Shown here one piece after another: positions 44,393 to 54,995 of a stretch of DNA of 64,000 nt. Source of the DNA: Enchytraeus crypticus. Lineage: Eukaryota > Annelida > Clitellata > Enchytraeida > Enchytraeidae. Both the position numbers and the translations under genes were made by a program. The notes under the pieces were generated by a model that was not told the DNA's origin, made no database searches, and saw only the letters and a list, made by a program, of their open reading frames with translations. The stretch is taken from NCBI GenBank assembly GCA_905160935.1, contig CAJHZI010000240.1:1794501-1858500 (forward strand), in the 5' to 3' direction. The stretch's first letter is position 1; each line of letters begins with the position of its first letter.

Positions 44393-45316
44393 TTATATGA
44401 AAGCTTTTTCATGACGCTTCGATTTAATATGTTTGGCATGACTAGAGCTTAACATTGTTAGGTTGCAAGATGTACAAGTTTTTGTAGCTCTACGTATTCT
44501 ATCTATAGGTTGTGATATTATATTTTCAACTAACTGTACGGGTTGTTTAAGTTCTAATTGAAATCTATATTTTTCATTGAGATTTGATTTAGATTTATCA
44601 ATAACTAAATATCCATATTTCTTAGACCATGCTTGTTCACATAACTGTCTAAATTTATTAATATCTTTAAAATCAACGCTTGCTCCAGAATCTCTATATA
44701 GATTATCGGTGTCCCCGGGATCTAGATTGAATAATATTAGGAAATTAGAATTTGATCTAATAGTATGTCTTGGTAAATGATAATAATTTTGAGAAATGTA
44801 TATGCAATCGATATTATTATGCCTGCTTCTAGTAAAGAATGCGCCAGGTGCCGATTGATTCTTATCTGTCATAATATCGTCAAATATTATTAGATTCTTG
44901 TCCTGTTTATCAAACTCTTTAGGATCTGGAATATCATTTGGATCTTCATAATATTCACAAGATATATCTCCTTTCTCCTCATCTTCTAATTCTTGTGCAA
45001 GTCCTGCCGCTATAACTTCTGGCTTTTCATCGCGTTCATTAATCATAGAATTATGCATTAGGATTTCTGTTATATCAGACTTTGGTAATTTATTATCAAA
45101 GCCAGCTTTTAGTATTTGATATTCTGGTTGATGAAGGGATCTTCCAAATACATATAGTTTATTGTAATCTAACATATCTTCCTGAAGTAGCATCCGCATA
45201 AGTAAAGCCGTTTTCCCGGAACCCGATTGTCCGATTATTAAGCATCGGAATGACTCCGGAAATATATCTGAATGCTTCTTACTCTTCTTAGATGTCCAGT
45301 AATACTTCGCTTCCAT
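44393..45316 (-). CDS. ATP: A32/FtsK-like DNA-packaging ATPase
   Basis: 307 residues. Walker A at 29-36 in CLIIGQSGSGKTALLM, Walker B at 141-148 in KNLIIFDDIMTD, and a sensor-like region with ISQNYYHLPRHTIRSNSN. This is the genome-packaging motor shared by Polintons, virophages and large DNA viruses. The C-terminus adds a C2H2-type finger, CTSCN...SHAKHIKSKRHEKAF (Cys281, Cys284, His296, His302), seen in several Polinton ATPases. Intact frame; start GATAAATGGAA. The divergent partner upstream is a fragmentary frame on the + strand. Confidence 0.92.
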   Translation of the reverse strand: MEAKYYWTSKKSKKHSDIFPESFRCLIIGQSGSGKTALLMRMLLQEDMLDYNKLYVFGRSLHQPEYQILKAGFDNKLPKSDITEILMHNSMINERDEKPEVIAAGLAQELEDEEKGDISCEYYEDPNDIPDPKEFDKQDKNLIIFDDIMTDKNQSAPGAFFTRSRHNNIDCIYISQNYYHLPRHTIRSNSNFLILFNLDPGDTDNLYRDSGASVDFKDINKFRQLCEQAWSKKYGYLVIDKSKSNLNEKYRFQLELKQPVQLVENIISQPIDRIRRATKTCTSCNLTMLSSSHAKHIKSKRHEKAFI

Positions 45317-45369
45317 TTATCTGTATAAACTCCACTTAAAAATATTTCAAATAAATATTTACCTATTAA

Positions 45370-45615
45370 ACGAGAGTAGAGTTTGGAAAGCAAAATATAC
45401 TTGGTTCAAGATTTAGTGGTGGATCAGGATTTACACCTTATAAATTTACAGAACCTCCAGTTGTCATTTGTCAGTTAGTTAGATCAGCTCGATATGGTCA
45501 GGATTGGGCTCTGCATATTAACCCGTGTAATATTACAAAAGATGGTTTTCAATATCTAGTAGAAGGTCATTATAAACAAGGTGATCAATGTCATTGGGTA
45601 GCTATTGGTGATTAG
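45370..45615 (+). pseudogene. H-type lectin or tail-fibre-head-like fragment without start
   Basis: An 81-codon open frame with no ATG, ending in TAG at 45613-45615: RVEFGKQNILGSRFSGG, FTEPPVVICQLVRSARYG, LHINPCNITKDGFQYLVEG, QCHWVAIGD. The order 'f...F..PPvV........ItkdGFty.......WiAIG' is that of H-type lectin domains and of gp53-like tail-fibre heads. It is probably the last exon or remnant of an attachment protein whose 5' part was deleted. Confidence 0.5.
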
Positions 45616-45671
45616 TATATCTTTTAAATTCATAACCTGGTGTTATTTCAATATTTTGTAGAAGTATCTTG

Positions 45672-46142
45672 TTAAAAGTCATCATCATTATATAAAGACT
45701 CATAAAGTTCCAAGCCATGGCAACCGAAACACCAACCCTTATCTTCACGCGTATATCCTACGACTTCTTCACTATTATAACAGATATTACAAAACCTGTT
45801 CCAATACCACTCTGGATAAGGTTTATGCCTACCATATATATGATATATTAAATCGAGAGTATCAAACGTAAGTTTATCAGGATTAACTCCATTATCCACT
45901 AGGTACTCCAAACAGTCATCATCATCGTCTGATAAATTATCTGTAAGTTTCCTTATTAATAATTTTCTCACGGCTGTATCTGCCAAACTTCTCACTTCTT
46001 TGAAATTACGTACTCGTTTTAGCAAGTCATTAAGAAAAGCTTTGAATTTAGGATTCCTATTTAAAACTGGCCTATTTACGCACTCTGAAAGAGTTAACTC
46101 TTGAGTTGCATAAGTCGTAAGTCCTAGTTTATAACGCCTCAT
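45672..46142 (-). CDS. Unknown Polinton protein with zinc-ribbon-like end
   Basis: 156 residues, divergent from polB. The N-terminal half is helical (FKAFLNDLLKRVRNFKEVRS, LADTAVRKLLIRKL), with an acidic NLSDDDDDCLEYLVDNG stretch. The C-terminus has CNICYNS and GWCFGCHGLELYE, two Cys pairs that could bind one zinc. No family recognised; as it shares a promoter region with polB it may act in replication or transcription. Starts at CTATAAATGAGG. Confidence 0.5.
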   Translation of the reverse strand: MRRYKLGLTTYATQELTLSECVNRPVLNRNPKFKAFLNDLLKRVRNFKEVRSLADTAVRKLLIRKLTDNLSDDDDDCLEYLVDNGVNPDKLTFDTLDLIYHIYGRHKPYPEWYWNRFCNICYNSEEVVGYTREDKGWCFGCHGLELYESLYNDDDF

Positions 46143-46233
46143 TTATAGTACACAAGTTTACTTGAAAGAAAATATAATACACAATATTTAAAGCGTTCTA
46201 TATTTTTCTTTTATGTAATTTTGTGTACTATAA
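46143..46233. promoter_or_regulatory. Bidirectional promoter with mirrored start motif
   Basis: The 91 bp between the two divergent start codons are bounded by an inverted repeat: TTGTGTACTATAAATG faces polB and TTGTGTACTATAAATG faces the 156-residue gene on the other strand. The repeat (13 bases plus ATG, 16 in all) ends exactly at the two ATGs. Between them is an AT-rich core. Confidence 0.7.
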
Positions 46234-49200
46234 ATGGTACTGACAAATGACGAACATAACAAGCTAAAATTATTTAGTAATGTTAAATTAGATAGAAAAC
46301 AGACAGAAGCATTATTATGTCGGTCGTTAACTAATGCTGAATGGAAATCCCTCACTCCTAAAGATTATCGTAAAATATTTACACCAATAGCTAAACAAGC
46401 GGCAAAGCAAAGATATATCAAGCCCTTTGACACAGAACAAGATCTTCAAGATAAATACAAAAGCATTTACTCTAAGATAGTCAACAGAAAATTTATAACT
46501 CATGAAGAACCTGATGATAAGCATCATTTCTTAAAGTCGTTATTCAAACAAAATTCAGATGATTTTGAAATAACAAAAACGTTTGAATATTACAATAAAA
46601 CATATAATACAACACTAACTCACTGGCGTGTTACCGGGTCTGTGAATTTCTTTAATATACGGAAAGTTATGGGGGCCTTGGTTGAAAAGATGACTGAAAG
46701 ATACCCATCTAATACTAGAATTCAGATTAGCATAAGAACTCCATCTGGTAAAGAACCTCATACAAATCTTATGTCTAAAGATGAGATCGTCGATATGGTT
46801 GCTGATTGGACTAATTATTTTATAGATTACTATGACATGAACATTGAGGATCTAACATTTAAATTAACAGCTATTGAAATACCTCAAGGAAGGGGTGGTA
46901 AGTGCAATGCTATAATCAATCTTGACGATAAGCGCTGTATTACTCAAATCAATAATAAGGACACCATATGTTTAGTACGGGCTATTTTAGTTGGGTTAAG
47001 TTACAATAAAACTAAATTAGAAGAAGTGTTTAAGAATAGACTTAGTGATCAAGAAATTAAAGATATAAACTATAGAAGGCAAGGTAACCATACCCAAATC
47101 AATGAAGGTATATTTTCAGATAATGAAATCAAATATTTACGGCAAGGTGGAGAAAAGAAGTTACAAGGTGTATTAGCTAAGGCTTTTCATAGAATATATT
47201 CTATTCAGATTAAAGATACGGGAAATGATTTTATCGATATAAAATTAGTGGAGGACGGAATAAATATAGAAATTCAGGCATATAGTATGGATAAGAGACA
47301 AATTTACGCGGGAATTAAGAAAGATGTTAAGATTTATTTAATTTTAAACGATAATCATTATGATGTAATATCATCACTCCCTGCATTTTTAGGAACAAGC
47401 GCTAGAGAATGGGTGGCAAAGCAAAAAGAGAAATGTGAAGCGTGCAAAAATGGAACTCCATGTAGGCCTGAGAAGGATAAAGTTAAGTGTGGCAAGTGTT
47501 TTAAGGTATTTCATAGTGCAGCATGTTACGATAACCATATCAAAAATAACAAATGTATTGAACATTCGTATGTATGCCAGAAGTGCTTCAAATGTATTAA
47601 GGTTGAAACTCGAAAGATGGAGGACCATAGATGTGGAGAACGGCAGTGCCTCAACTGTAAAGATTGGGTGTTTGAGGAACATAAATGCTACATGAAAAAG
47701 AAGGAACTTAAAGAACCTAGTGAAAAGTATATATTCTATGATTTTGAAACTATGTTAAATGCTTTTTATAAACATATAGTTAATTATTGTGTAGTTCAAT
47801 ATTTTAATGGAGAGGAGTATATATTTCATAACGTTGATGAATTTTGTAAATGGGTTTTCAATAAAAAGCATAAAGATTATACAGTTATTGCGCACTATGG
47901 AAAAGGCTACGATTTCCAGTTTGTACATGAATGGCTTGTAGGTCATGGAGTTAAGCCTACAGTTATACTCAATGGACAAAAGATATTACAACTAGAAGTG
48001 AAGAGGGATTATATTATAAGATTTATAGATAGTATATCATTTACAATGCAACCATTAAGGGATTTTCCTAAAACGTTTGGATTAGATGAATTGGCTAAAG
48101 GTTACTTTCCACATGAGTTTAATAGGCCTGAAAATCAAGAGTATGTTGGAAAGTACCCTGACAAGGAGTACTATGGATATAAACGAATGACTAAGAAAGA
48201 TAAGGAGGCATTTGATAAATGGTATGATGGGGTTAAGGACCAGGTATTTGATTTTAAGAAAGAAATGTACAAATATTGTAAGTCAGATGTCGATATCTTA
48301 AGAAGGGGATGTTTAAAGTACAGAGAAAATCTTTTACAAAAATCGAATATAGATCCATTTCAGTACATTACTCTTGCGGGTGTGGCTCAGGCTATTTATA
48401 GAAACGAGTTCTTACCTTCAGATGCTATTGAAATTGTTAATGAGTTGGCTAGCGATGAATATTCTATTAAATCGATAAAATGGTTAAAATATAAATCTTT
48501 AAAGAGTAATATTAATATTAAGCATGCTTGTAATGGAGGGGAACAATGTGTTTTAGTGAATGGAGACAAAAAGCTAAAGGTTGATGGCTTTTGTAAGGAA
48601 ACTAATACAATTTATCAATTTCAAGGATGTTACTTTCACGGATGCCCTAAGTGTTATGACGATTTAACTAAAAATAAGGTAAACGGTAGATATATGTTTA
48701 AGTTATATGAAAACACATGTAGAATTGAAAAGGCTATAAGAGAAGCAGGTTATAATTTAGAAACTATTTGGGAGCATGATTTTGATAATAACACTGAAAT
48801 GAAAAACATATCTTTAAATGAATATGATTTAGTTGAGCCTATGAATATAAGAGATTGCTTCTATGGAGGTAGATGTGAACCTATAAAGTTACTTCATGAT
48901 TGTAAAAGTAATGGGCAAAAGGGGAGGTACATAGATGTTATAAGCTTATATCCTACAGTAATGTATTATGATAAATACCCCATTGGACATCCTACTAGAA
49001 TTATTAAGCCTATTAATTACGATCATAATTGGTTTGGATTTATATATTGTAAAGTGATTCCTTCTACAGGCTTATATCAACCTGTATTACCTGTTAAACA
49101 GAAAACTAAACAAGGCCATAAACTATTATTTGGATTATGTAGAACGTGTATGAATAGAATAAATTTAAGCTGTATTCATCATAAGCACGAGAAATGCAAG

Positions 49201-50284
49201 ACCAATTGTAAGACTAAAGCCTGTAAAGATTGTATATCGATTAATAAGTATAAGAAACAAACTTGTAGCGAATGTTACAATATTAAAAATGGAGAATGTT
49301 TCCATAATGATGATGAAAGAGCAACTACAGGTATTTGGTGTACAAATGAATTTGAAAAGGCAATAGAGAAAGGTTATAGAATTGACAAGATTTATGAAGT
49401 GCATCATTTCGAGAATACTAGTACTGATTTATGGAAAGGATACATAAGAAAGTTCCTTAAGATAAAATTGGAAAGTAGTGAATTTGATTGTTCTGAAGAG
49501 GAGTATAGGCAAAAAGCTAGCTTTGGGTATTGAATTGGGTGTGCTAGAATTCAATCCAGGTATGAGGTTCATCGCAAAAATATACCTCAATGCATTATGG
49601 GGTAAATTTGGGCAAGTACCTAAACATGTTCAACGCAAGTATATTGATAACGAGGTGGATTTTTACAAGACTGTTTTAGATGATAAAATAGAAAACTTGA
49701 GTTTAGCTTTCTTAAATGATATAATGGTGTATGCATCATACGAAATCAAGGATCAGTTTGTTAGGGAGAGTTATAACACTAATATATATATTGCTTGTTT
49801 TACTACAGCATGGGCTAGATTAAGATTATACGATATGATAGATCGAATTGGTAGGAATGTGTGTTACATGGACACGGATAGCGTTGTTTATATTGAAGAT
49901 GAAACAAATAAAGATATATTTAAACATTATATAGGTGATTCACTTGGTGAATGGACAGATGAACTTAAAGGCAAGTACATTGAGTTATGGGCTTGTGCAC
50001 AATCGAAGGATTATGGGTATATATTGAGTGATGGAAACTACAAAGGAAAAGTTAAGGGGTTCCGAGTTACAGCTGAAACTGAAGATAAAATGGATCATAA
50101 GGCAAGAGTAGATCTCGTAAAGGGTTGCATAGGCAATGTGGATATTAAATATAATCAGTTTACAATTAAAAATAGCCAGATATATACTAAAGAGATGATA
50201 AAACAATGGAGCTTTCAGTTTGATAAGAGGCGTATTGTGAGAGTTCATGATAATGAAATATATACACTTTCATATGGATTTTGA
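46234..50284 (+). pseudogene. POLB: Protein-primed family B DNA polymerase, one frameshift
   Basis: The first frame (1,099 codons) ends at 49533; the second continues to TGA at 50284. The region is 1,350 codons plus one base, and the break sits at the GGG of 49525-49527. Order: N-terminal domain with Cys246 (DTICLVRAILVG) and Asn-His (LILNDNHYDVI), which looks like a cysteine-hydrolase-type fold; zinc-binding CEACKNG...CGKC...CQKCFKCI...CLNC (400-475); exonuclease Exo I YIFYDFETM, Exo II VIAHYGKGYDFQFV, Exo III YKYCKSDVDIL; polymerase DVISLYPTVMYYDKYP (motif A), KIYLNALWGKFGQ (motif B), CYMDTDSVVYI (motif C). The two-DTD catalytic centre is intact in the second frame, so without frame repair no full enzyme is made. 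The last 24 codons lie in the terminal inverted repeat. Start CTATAAATGG. Confidence 0.93.
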
Positions 50285-50590
50285 ATATTTATACTATAGT
50301 CGAATATGAAATTCTAGAGACGTCCCTGACATCAGAGGTTAAACTTTTATTCTTAGATTAAGTAGATAACGAGGGGCAATAGTGCAGAAGTCTATTTTTC
50401 CCTATGCGAGTGAAGGGCCATTTTCCTATATTTTGTGAGTGCAAGGCTTATTTTTCCGTATTTTGTGAGTGTAAACGAGCAAAATATGGGAAAATGGGTC
50501 CATGCATGAGTAAAATATAGGAAAATTGGTCTTCAGGAGTGAAATATAGGGAAAAATAGGCTTGTGTACTATTGCCCCTCGTTATCTACT
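50213..50590 (-). repeat. Polinton right terminal inverted repeat
   Basis: 378 bp; contains the final 72 bases of polB (50213-50284). The outer 230 bp (50361-50590) are bounded by inverted copies of AGTAGATAACGAGG. Followed by the target duplication CTCGCA at 50591-50596. Confidence 0.95.
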
Positions 50591-50661
50591 CTCGCATATA
50601 AACTTTTACATTAATAAAGACCTATATATATATTCTTTATGTTTAATATATACATGTATAA

Positions 50662-50666
<5 letters not shown>

Positions 50667-50713
<47 letters not shown>
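50667..50713. repeat. TA microsatellite
   Basis: TA run to the right of the Polinton. Confidence 0.9.
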
Positions 50714-50719
<6 letters not shown>

Positions 50720-50720
<1 letters not shown>

Positions 50721-50835
50721 TACACGACCGCGGATCAGTATGTGCAGGGTTCTAATCCCGGGCTCGACTGTCACTGACATCGTTTTCGAGTGAGGAAACT
50801 GGAGTTAAACTTAGTTTTATCAGTTTTATTTATTG
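50720..50835 (+). mobile_element. tRNA-derived SINE (family 1), 5' truncated
   Basis: From CGACCGCGGATCAGTATGTG through GGGTTCTAATCCCGGGCTCG to the CACTGACATCGTTTTCGAGTG body; the A-box part is missing. Confidence 0.7.
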
Positions 50836-50849
50836 ATTTATAATAAATA

Positions 50850-51720
50850 ATTAGAATTTTAATGAAATTTAGCGTTTTTAGTGAATAGTTTTAGACTTGA
50901 TTAAGTTCATTGGCGCACTTTTAACTTAGTTCATAGTTCTATGTTATATTGCTAATCGGTTAATCTGTGACCTATATAGCTATTTTGTTGAAAAATCAAT
51001 TTGCAGTTTTGACCGTTATTTTACCGCTATAGTTGATCCGTTACACGTTATTTTATATTGCTTCTAGTGTTTAAATTGTTAAAGTTATAGTGTTTACGTT
51101 TTGATCGTTAGTTTATTATTGCATATTTGTATTTTTTATGTCATTTGTATATAACTATATTGTAATTTATATTGTACTTTCTGCATTGTTTACAATTACT
51201 GATTTGCCAGTTTTGTTAGCATGTTTCGATCGAGAATTCCGGTTAATTCTCTTCGGAGCAATATTTCTCTTTGCTCTCTTAACATCCGATCCCTCTCTAA
51301 GTCAGACCATATCATTGCTTTGCATGATTTGGCTGAGACTCACAAGTTTGACTGTTTTATTGTTAGTTATGGAATTCTCTTCCATCCAATCTTCGGAAAT
51401 CTTCATTTGAAGCACATAGGTCTTTCCTATGAGCAGTTCCATAGGCAGTTGAAGATCTATCTTTTCAATTTCTCTTTTCCATCCAGTGTCTATGAGCAGC
51501 GACCTGCGCCTAAACCTCCTTTTCTTTAATTCCCTTTACTTTGGACTGATATCTGGATTTTGGGATTTGCACCGTTTTTGGACCTTCTATTTTTGCTCGT
51601 TGGCTTGATTTTGTCTCAAAAGTGCTCGATGTTGTCATTGATGACTGTAGCACTCTAATTGTTGTTATGTTATGTTATGTTTTTTACTTTATATTAAAGT
51701 ATGTAAGCTCTTGACTCAAG
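50850..51720 (+). mobile_element. Decayed LINE remnant (APE-type endonuclease start)
   Basis: At 51221-51370 the frame gives SNISLCSLNIRSLSKSDHII followed by LHDLAETHKFDCFIV, the beginning of an AP-type LINE endonuclease (N-R-S). A later part (LSYEQFHRQLKIY) and a TATGT-rich tail to about 51720 look like the LINE 3' end, so the middle is deleted. Confidence 0.6.
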
Positions 51721-51829
51721 AATCATCTAAGAAAGTCTTCACTTTAAATAATTTAACAATATATACTTAAGATTCATGAACTAATTTTTTAAAAGAATAA
51801 GTGGCACGAGCAACAAAACATATTTAGCA

Positions 51830-52720
51830 AGTATGACCTGTGGTATCATGTTGAAATATTGCAATTTTAATTATTTAACTTCATGGAGCATTGTAGTACT
51901 TTGTACAAAAAAACTAAAGTAATAAAATGTGAACCTATTCAATCTAGCTACTACCAGGAATTGTATTTTGAAAAGCAAAGAGAACTGCCAGAGATCACCA
52001 GAATAGAACCATTTTGGCATTTCATTAAGCAAAATTTTATTCATAAAATTAAATATTAAATTTAGATTTCTCTGTATTATTAAAATTATAGTTATTTTGA
52101 GAATGCTTAGTCTCAACTCATGCAGGCTGAAAATCATTATATTTGTTCCCATTAGGTTTTTATATTCATCATCTGAATCTGCATTCGCAAGCCTAGCATT
52201 TATGTCGTCAGATTTTATGTCGTCGGGCCCAAATCTCATCGTATTCGGGACCTTTAGGTTTATATTTATCTTTATATTTACCGTTCATCGTACTGAATCC
52301 TCTCCTACACTCAGCCGCTGCTACCGGCAATGAGGTATAAAGTATCAAATCTTTTATCTTTGGCGGCTTTGTTCTTCCAACTGTTTCTGTGAAGACTCTA
52401 AAAACTCGAAATGTCATTCTTTCTTCTTCATGCAATGAACTTTGACACAAGTTTTTTTTATGTAAAGCGTTGTTGACGTTGTTTTCCTTGGATTTTCTAA
52501 CATGTAGAGTTAATATTAGACCCAATACATGTTACATAGAGTTAAGTGGAATGCCTTACATCCTATTCTATGAAGGAGAGGGAGCGCAGGGGGACACCGC
52601 TCCTACTAAGTTTTATGATTTATTAAGTAAGCGCCATACTCATCACCCATCAGAAAAAGGTAAAGAAACGGCGTTCGGATGTCTTCCCGTGCAATAGCAC
52701 CACTAAAAACTAGGTCACTA
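51830..52720 (-). mobile_element. hAT-family (ZNF862-like) transposase remnant
   Basis: On the - strand 52525-52208 reads TFRVFRVFTETVGRTKPP, LYTSLPVAAAECRRGFSTMN, the dimerisation region of hAT transposases, and 52239-51871 continues in another frame with ANADSDDEYKNL. Counterpart of 16500-17300. Confidence 0.65.
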
Positions 52721-53160
52721 ATCTAATGTGAATATTACAGTTCATATTGTAGAGACAATGGCCATTAGATTTTAATTAATGCCATATTGAGGCGCTTTGT
52801 CTAATAACATCTGATTAAAATAGTATGGACTATTAGATCAATTTGTATGATGTTTAAGATTATAGATAATTATAATATTACATTTTATATAATTATGTTT
52901 TGAGTGCAATGCATCATAGAAAGGTACATAGAATATAAATGCTATTGGTTATGAATACGCGTAAAAGTAAATATCTAACGTTTAAAAATTTAAGTATAAA
53001 TAATATAAATGAACTAACTAGATCATCTAACCTACAGTATATTTAATTTTCGACATAATTGTATGCATTAAACTGCATCGTAGTTATTTTGTGTACTTTT
53101 GCTCTACTGTGCTACCATTAGGCCATATATGATGACGTATTAGAGATTCATATATCACAT
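52721..53160. other. Non-coding DNA of the duplicated segment
   Basis: Matches 17300-17800 with gaps; no gene seen. Confidence 0.5.
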
Positions 53161-54130
53161 TTAATATTCATAAAATGTGTCTCTAGCGGTTACATTGTCA
53201 CTCATGGTGCGCCAGAGCGTTTTATACATTCTTACTCCGTTACGTAGACAAATATTATGACCGCATTGAGTTCCCGCGGGACAACAAGTTGTACCCTAAT
53301 TACAGCAGGTACCCTAAAATATGGATAAATCAGTGAAAATAAATTAACCAATAAATAATTCAAAATCAGTCAGTTAGTCCTTACGTCTATCAATCAATGA
53401 ATTATTTCATCTCCACCTGTCTTCCACTTCGGTGCTGTAACTGCAGCTGAAGACAGGTGAGCAAAAATATAGTCATCCTCTCTCTCTCCCTTTCCCTCTC
53501 TCTCTTATTACACTGTCTATTGGCAGGTCCACCTTTATTTCTCGTCCGATTTCCTCATCATGTCCACATACGAGTGGATCTTCAAATTAAATAATCTATA
53601 ACATTCCTTTTGATATACCAATATTCTTGGAGGATTCTGCTTATGACAAGGTGGACCCCTACGCCTTCCTCAGTTCCAGTCATCGCAACAATTACAAATT
53701 CTGATGATACAGCCTGGATAGATCCTTCATTAGCTGTAGATTTGACTTAAATTATTATGTGTTAAAAATGATATGGATTATACGAGGGCCTATAGTTTTT
53801 CATTGTAGTTTTCTTGTCAAAGCTAGTGATGCTATCTATTACAAAATAATGAAATATTATAATTTTCTTATTAACATACTTTCACATCCGAGAATGACTC
53901 TTCAAAAGTATATTTCCATAATAATAATAGTAGGCCTATGTTAGATTCGCTTAGGTTCACTGACTAAATAGTGCAAAATTAAATATAGCAATACTTACGA
54001 TATTGTACGGGCAGCAAAAGTTTCTATAACTGTCTTTGATACAGGAAGGTTGTTAGCCTGGGCATACCGAGTCGACTGGACTGATTAAACCCACAACGAT
54101 GATCACGGCTAAACCAACAACAGATTAGAC
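53161..54130 (-). pseudogene. Granulin-like pseudogene (copy 5), sister of copy 2
   Basis: First exon remnant ends at 53999 (ATC|GTAAGT) and reads GLAVIIVVGLISPVDS, then CPG, a TAA, and CCPYNI; no start codon is left. Second exon 53313-53161 has an in-frame TAG at codon 6 (TCCN, stop, GTTCCPAGTQCGHN). Two independent stops: clearly dead. It lies in the 51.8-54.1 kb duplicate of 16.5-18.8 kb. Confidence 0.8.
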
Positions 54131-54214
54131 GTTAGTCGAAGCTTAAGAAGGCATATTCGGCCCACTTCTTCATAAGCAGAATCTCCCAAGTATAATGGTA
54201 TATCATGTTATGTT

Positions 54215-54330
54215 ATTTAAAGATCCACCGCGGATGTGAAAATGAACAGAAAACGGAAGACAGAAGAGAGTAGAGCTGTTAAATACCGTGGACCTGCCGT
54301 TGGGCATTGCACTAAGGGAGAAAGTGTCAT
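54215..54330 (+). mobile_element. RTE-type LINE 3' end fragment
   Basis: 'gatccaccgcggatgtgaaaatgaacagaaaacggaagac' and 'ggacctgccgttgggcattgcactaaggg', the same tail as at 12608 and 59387. A related - strand fragment ('cctcatcatgtccacatacgag') lies at 53520-53680. Confidence 0.55.
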
Positions 54331-54861
54331 ACTGATGAAAGCCCTATAAAACTGATGTAGATACCAGTGGTTGAGCAGTTAAATTGACGAAACAATTGAA
54401 ATAATTTAAATAATGTTCAAGTTGAAACAGGGGTACCCAGCGGGACTGTTGCACCTTTCCCCCGAGGGTTCCAGTGGCTCAGTCTTAGTCCCATAGAAGC
54501 CTTTCTAAATAATATTGTTGTCTTCGAATTTATGGTATTTTATAAGAGAATCGAAACAGTAATACTCCAGTACGTACTTACTGACTGCTGATATAAAAGT
54601 AATACAATAATTGGTTTAGCCTACTTAAATTTTGGCCATACATGGGCTACTACAATGTATAGCAACGATGAAAACAGCAGTTCCTTTTTTATTGAACATT
54701 GACTTATCAATTATTTTACCAAATTTCACTTTATATCATTATTTCTATCCCAAGATCTCGTGGCCAATTAAAATTCTAGAGAAAGAATAGCAACATTATA
54801 CACTGTACCCAGTTTAGGCGGTATTGTAGGCAAACGGCTTCCAAATTACAGTTTTTGGCTG

Positions 54862-54995
54862 AAACAAGTGACGATATTGGAAAGATATTCGATCGCGAAT
54901 CAATATGTGCGGTGTTCAAATACTGGGCTAACCCGTCACTGATATCGCTTTCTATTGAGGAAACTGACGCTAACATTAGCTTTACCAGTTATTAA
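54862..54995 (+). mobile_element. tRNA-derived SINE (family 1)
   Basis: AGTGACGATATTGGAAAGAT, GGTGTTCAAATACTGGGCTA and the CACTGATATCGCTTTCTATTGAGG body; diverged. Confidence 0.6.

Larger units (their letters stand above)
34362..50590. mobile_element. Polinton/Maverick (adintovirus-like) element, complete
   Basis: A 16,229-bp element flanked by the 6-bp direct repeat CTCGCA (34356-34361 and 50591-50596), with inverted repeats of about 378 bp beginning AGTAGATAACGAGG. Both are hallmarks of Polintons. It carries PolB, integrase, ATPase, protease, major and minor capsid genes, the full set of a virus-like transposon. PolB is on + at the right end; most others lie on - in the middle; the left end has a spliced + strand gene. 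The inverted repeats differ by about six substitutions and one indel, so the insertion is fairly old, and several genes carry disabling changes. It sits inside the granulin array between copies 4 and the pseudogene at 54 kb. Confidence 0.97.

Noticed and set aside
47389-47979. Open frames antisense to polB
   Set aside because: Shadows of the polymerase gene; composition follows its codons.
51138-51529. Small protein genes of 90-102 codons
   Set aside because: They overlap in different frames and match a decayed LINE endonuclease start.
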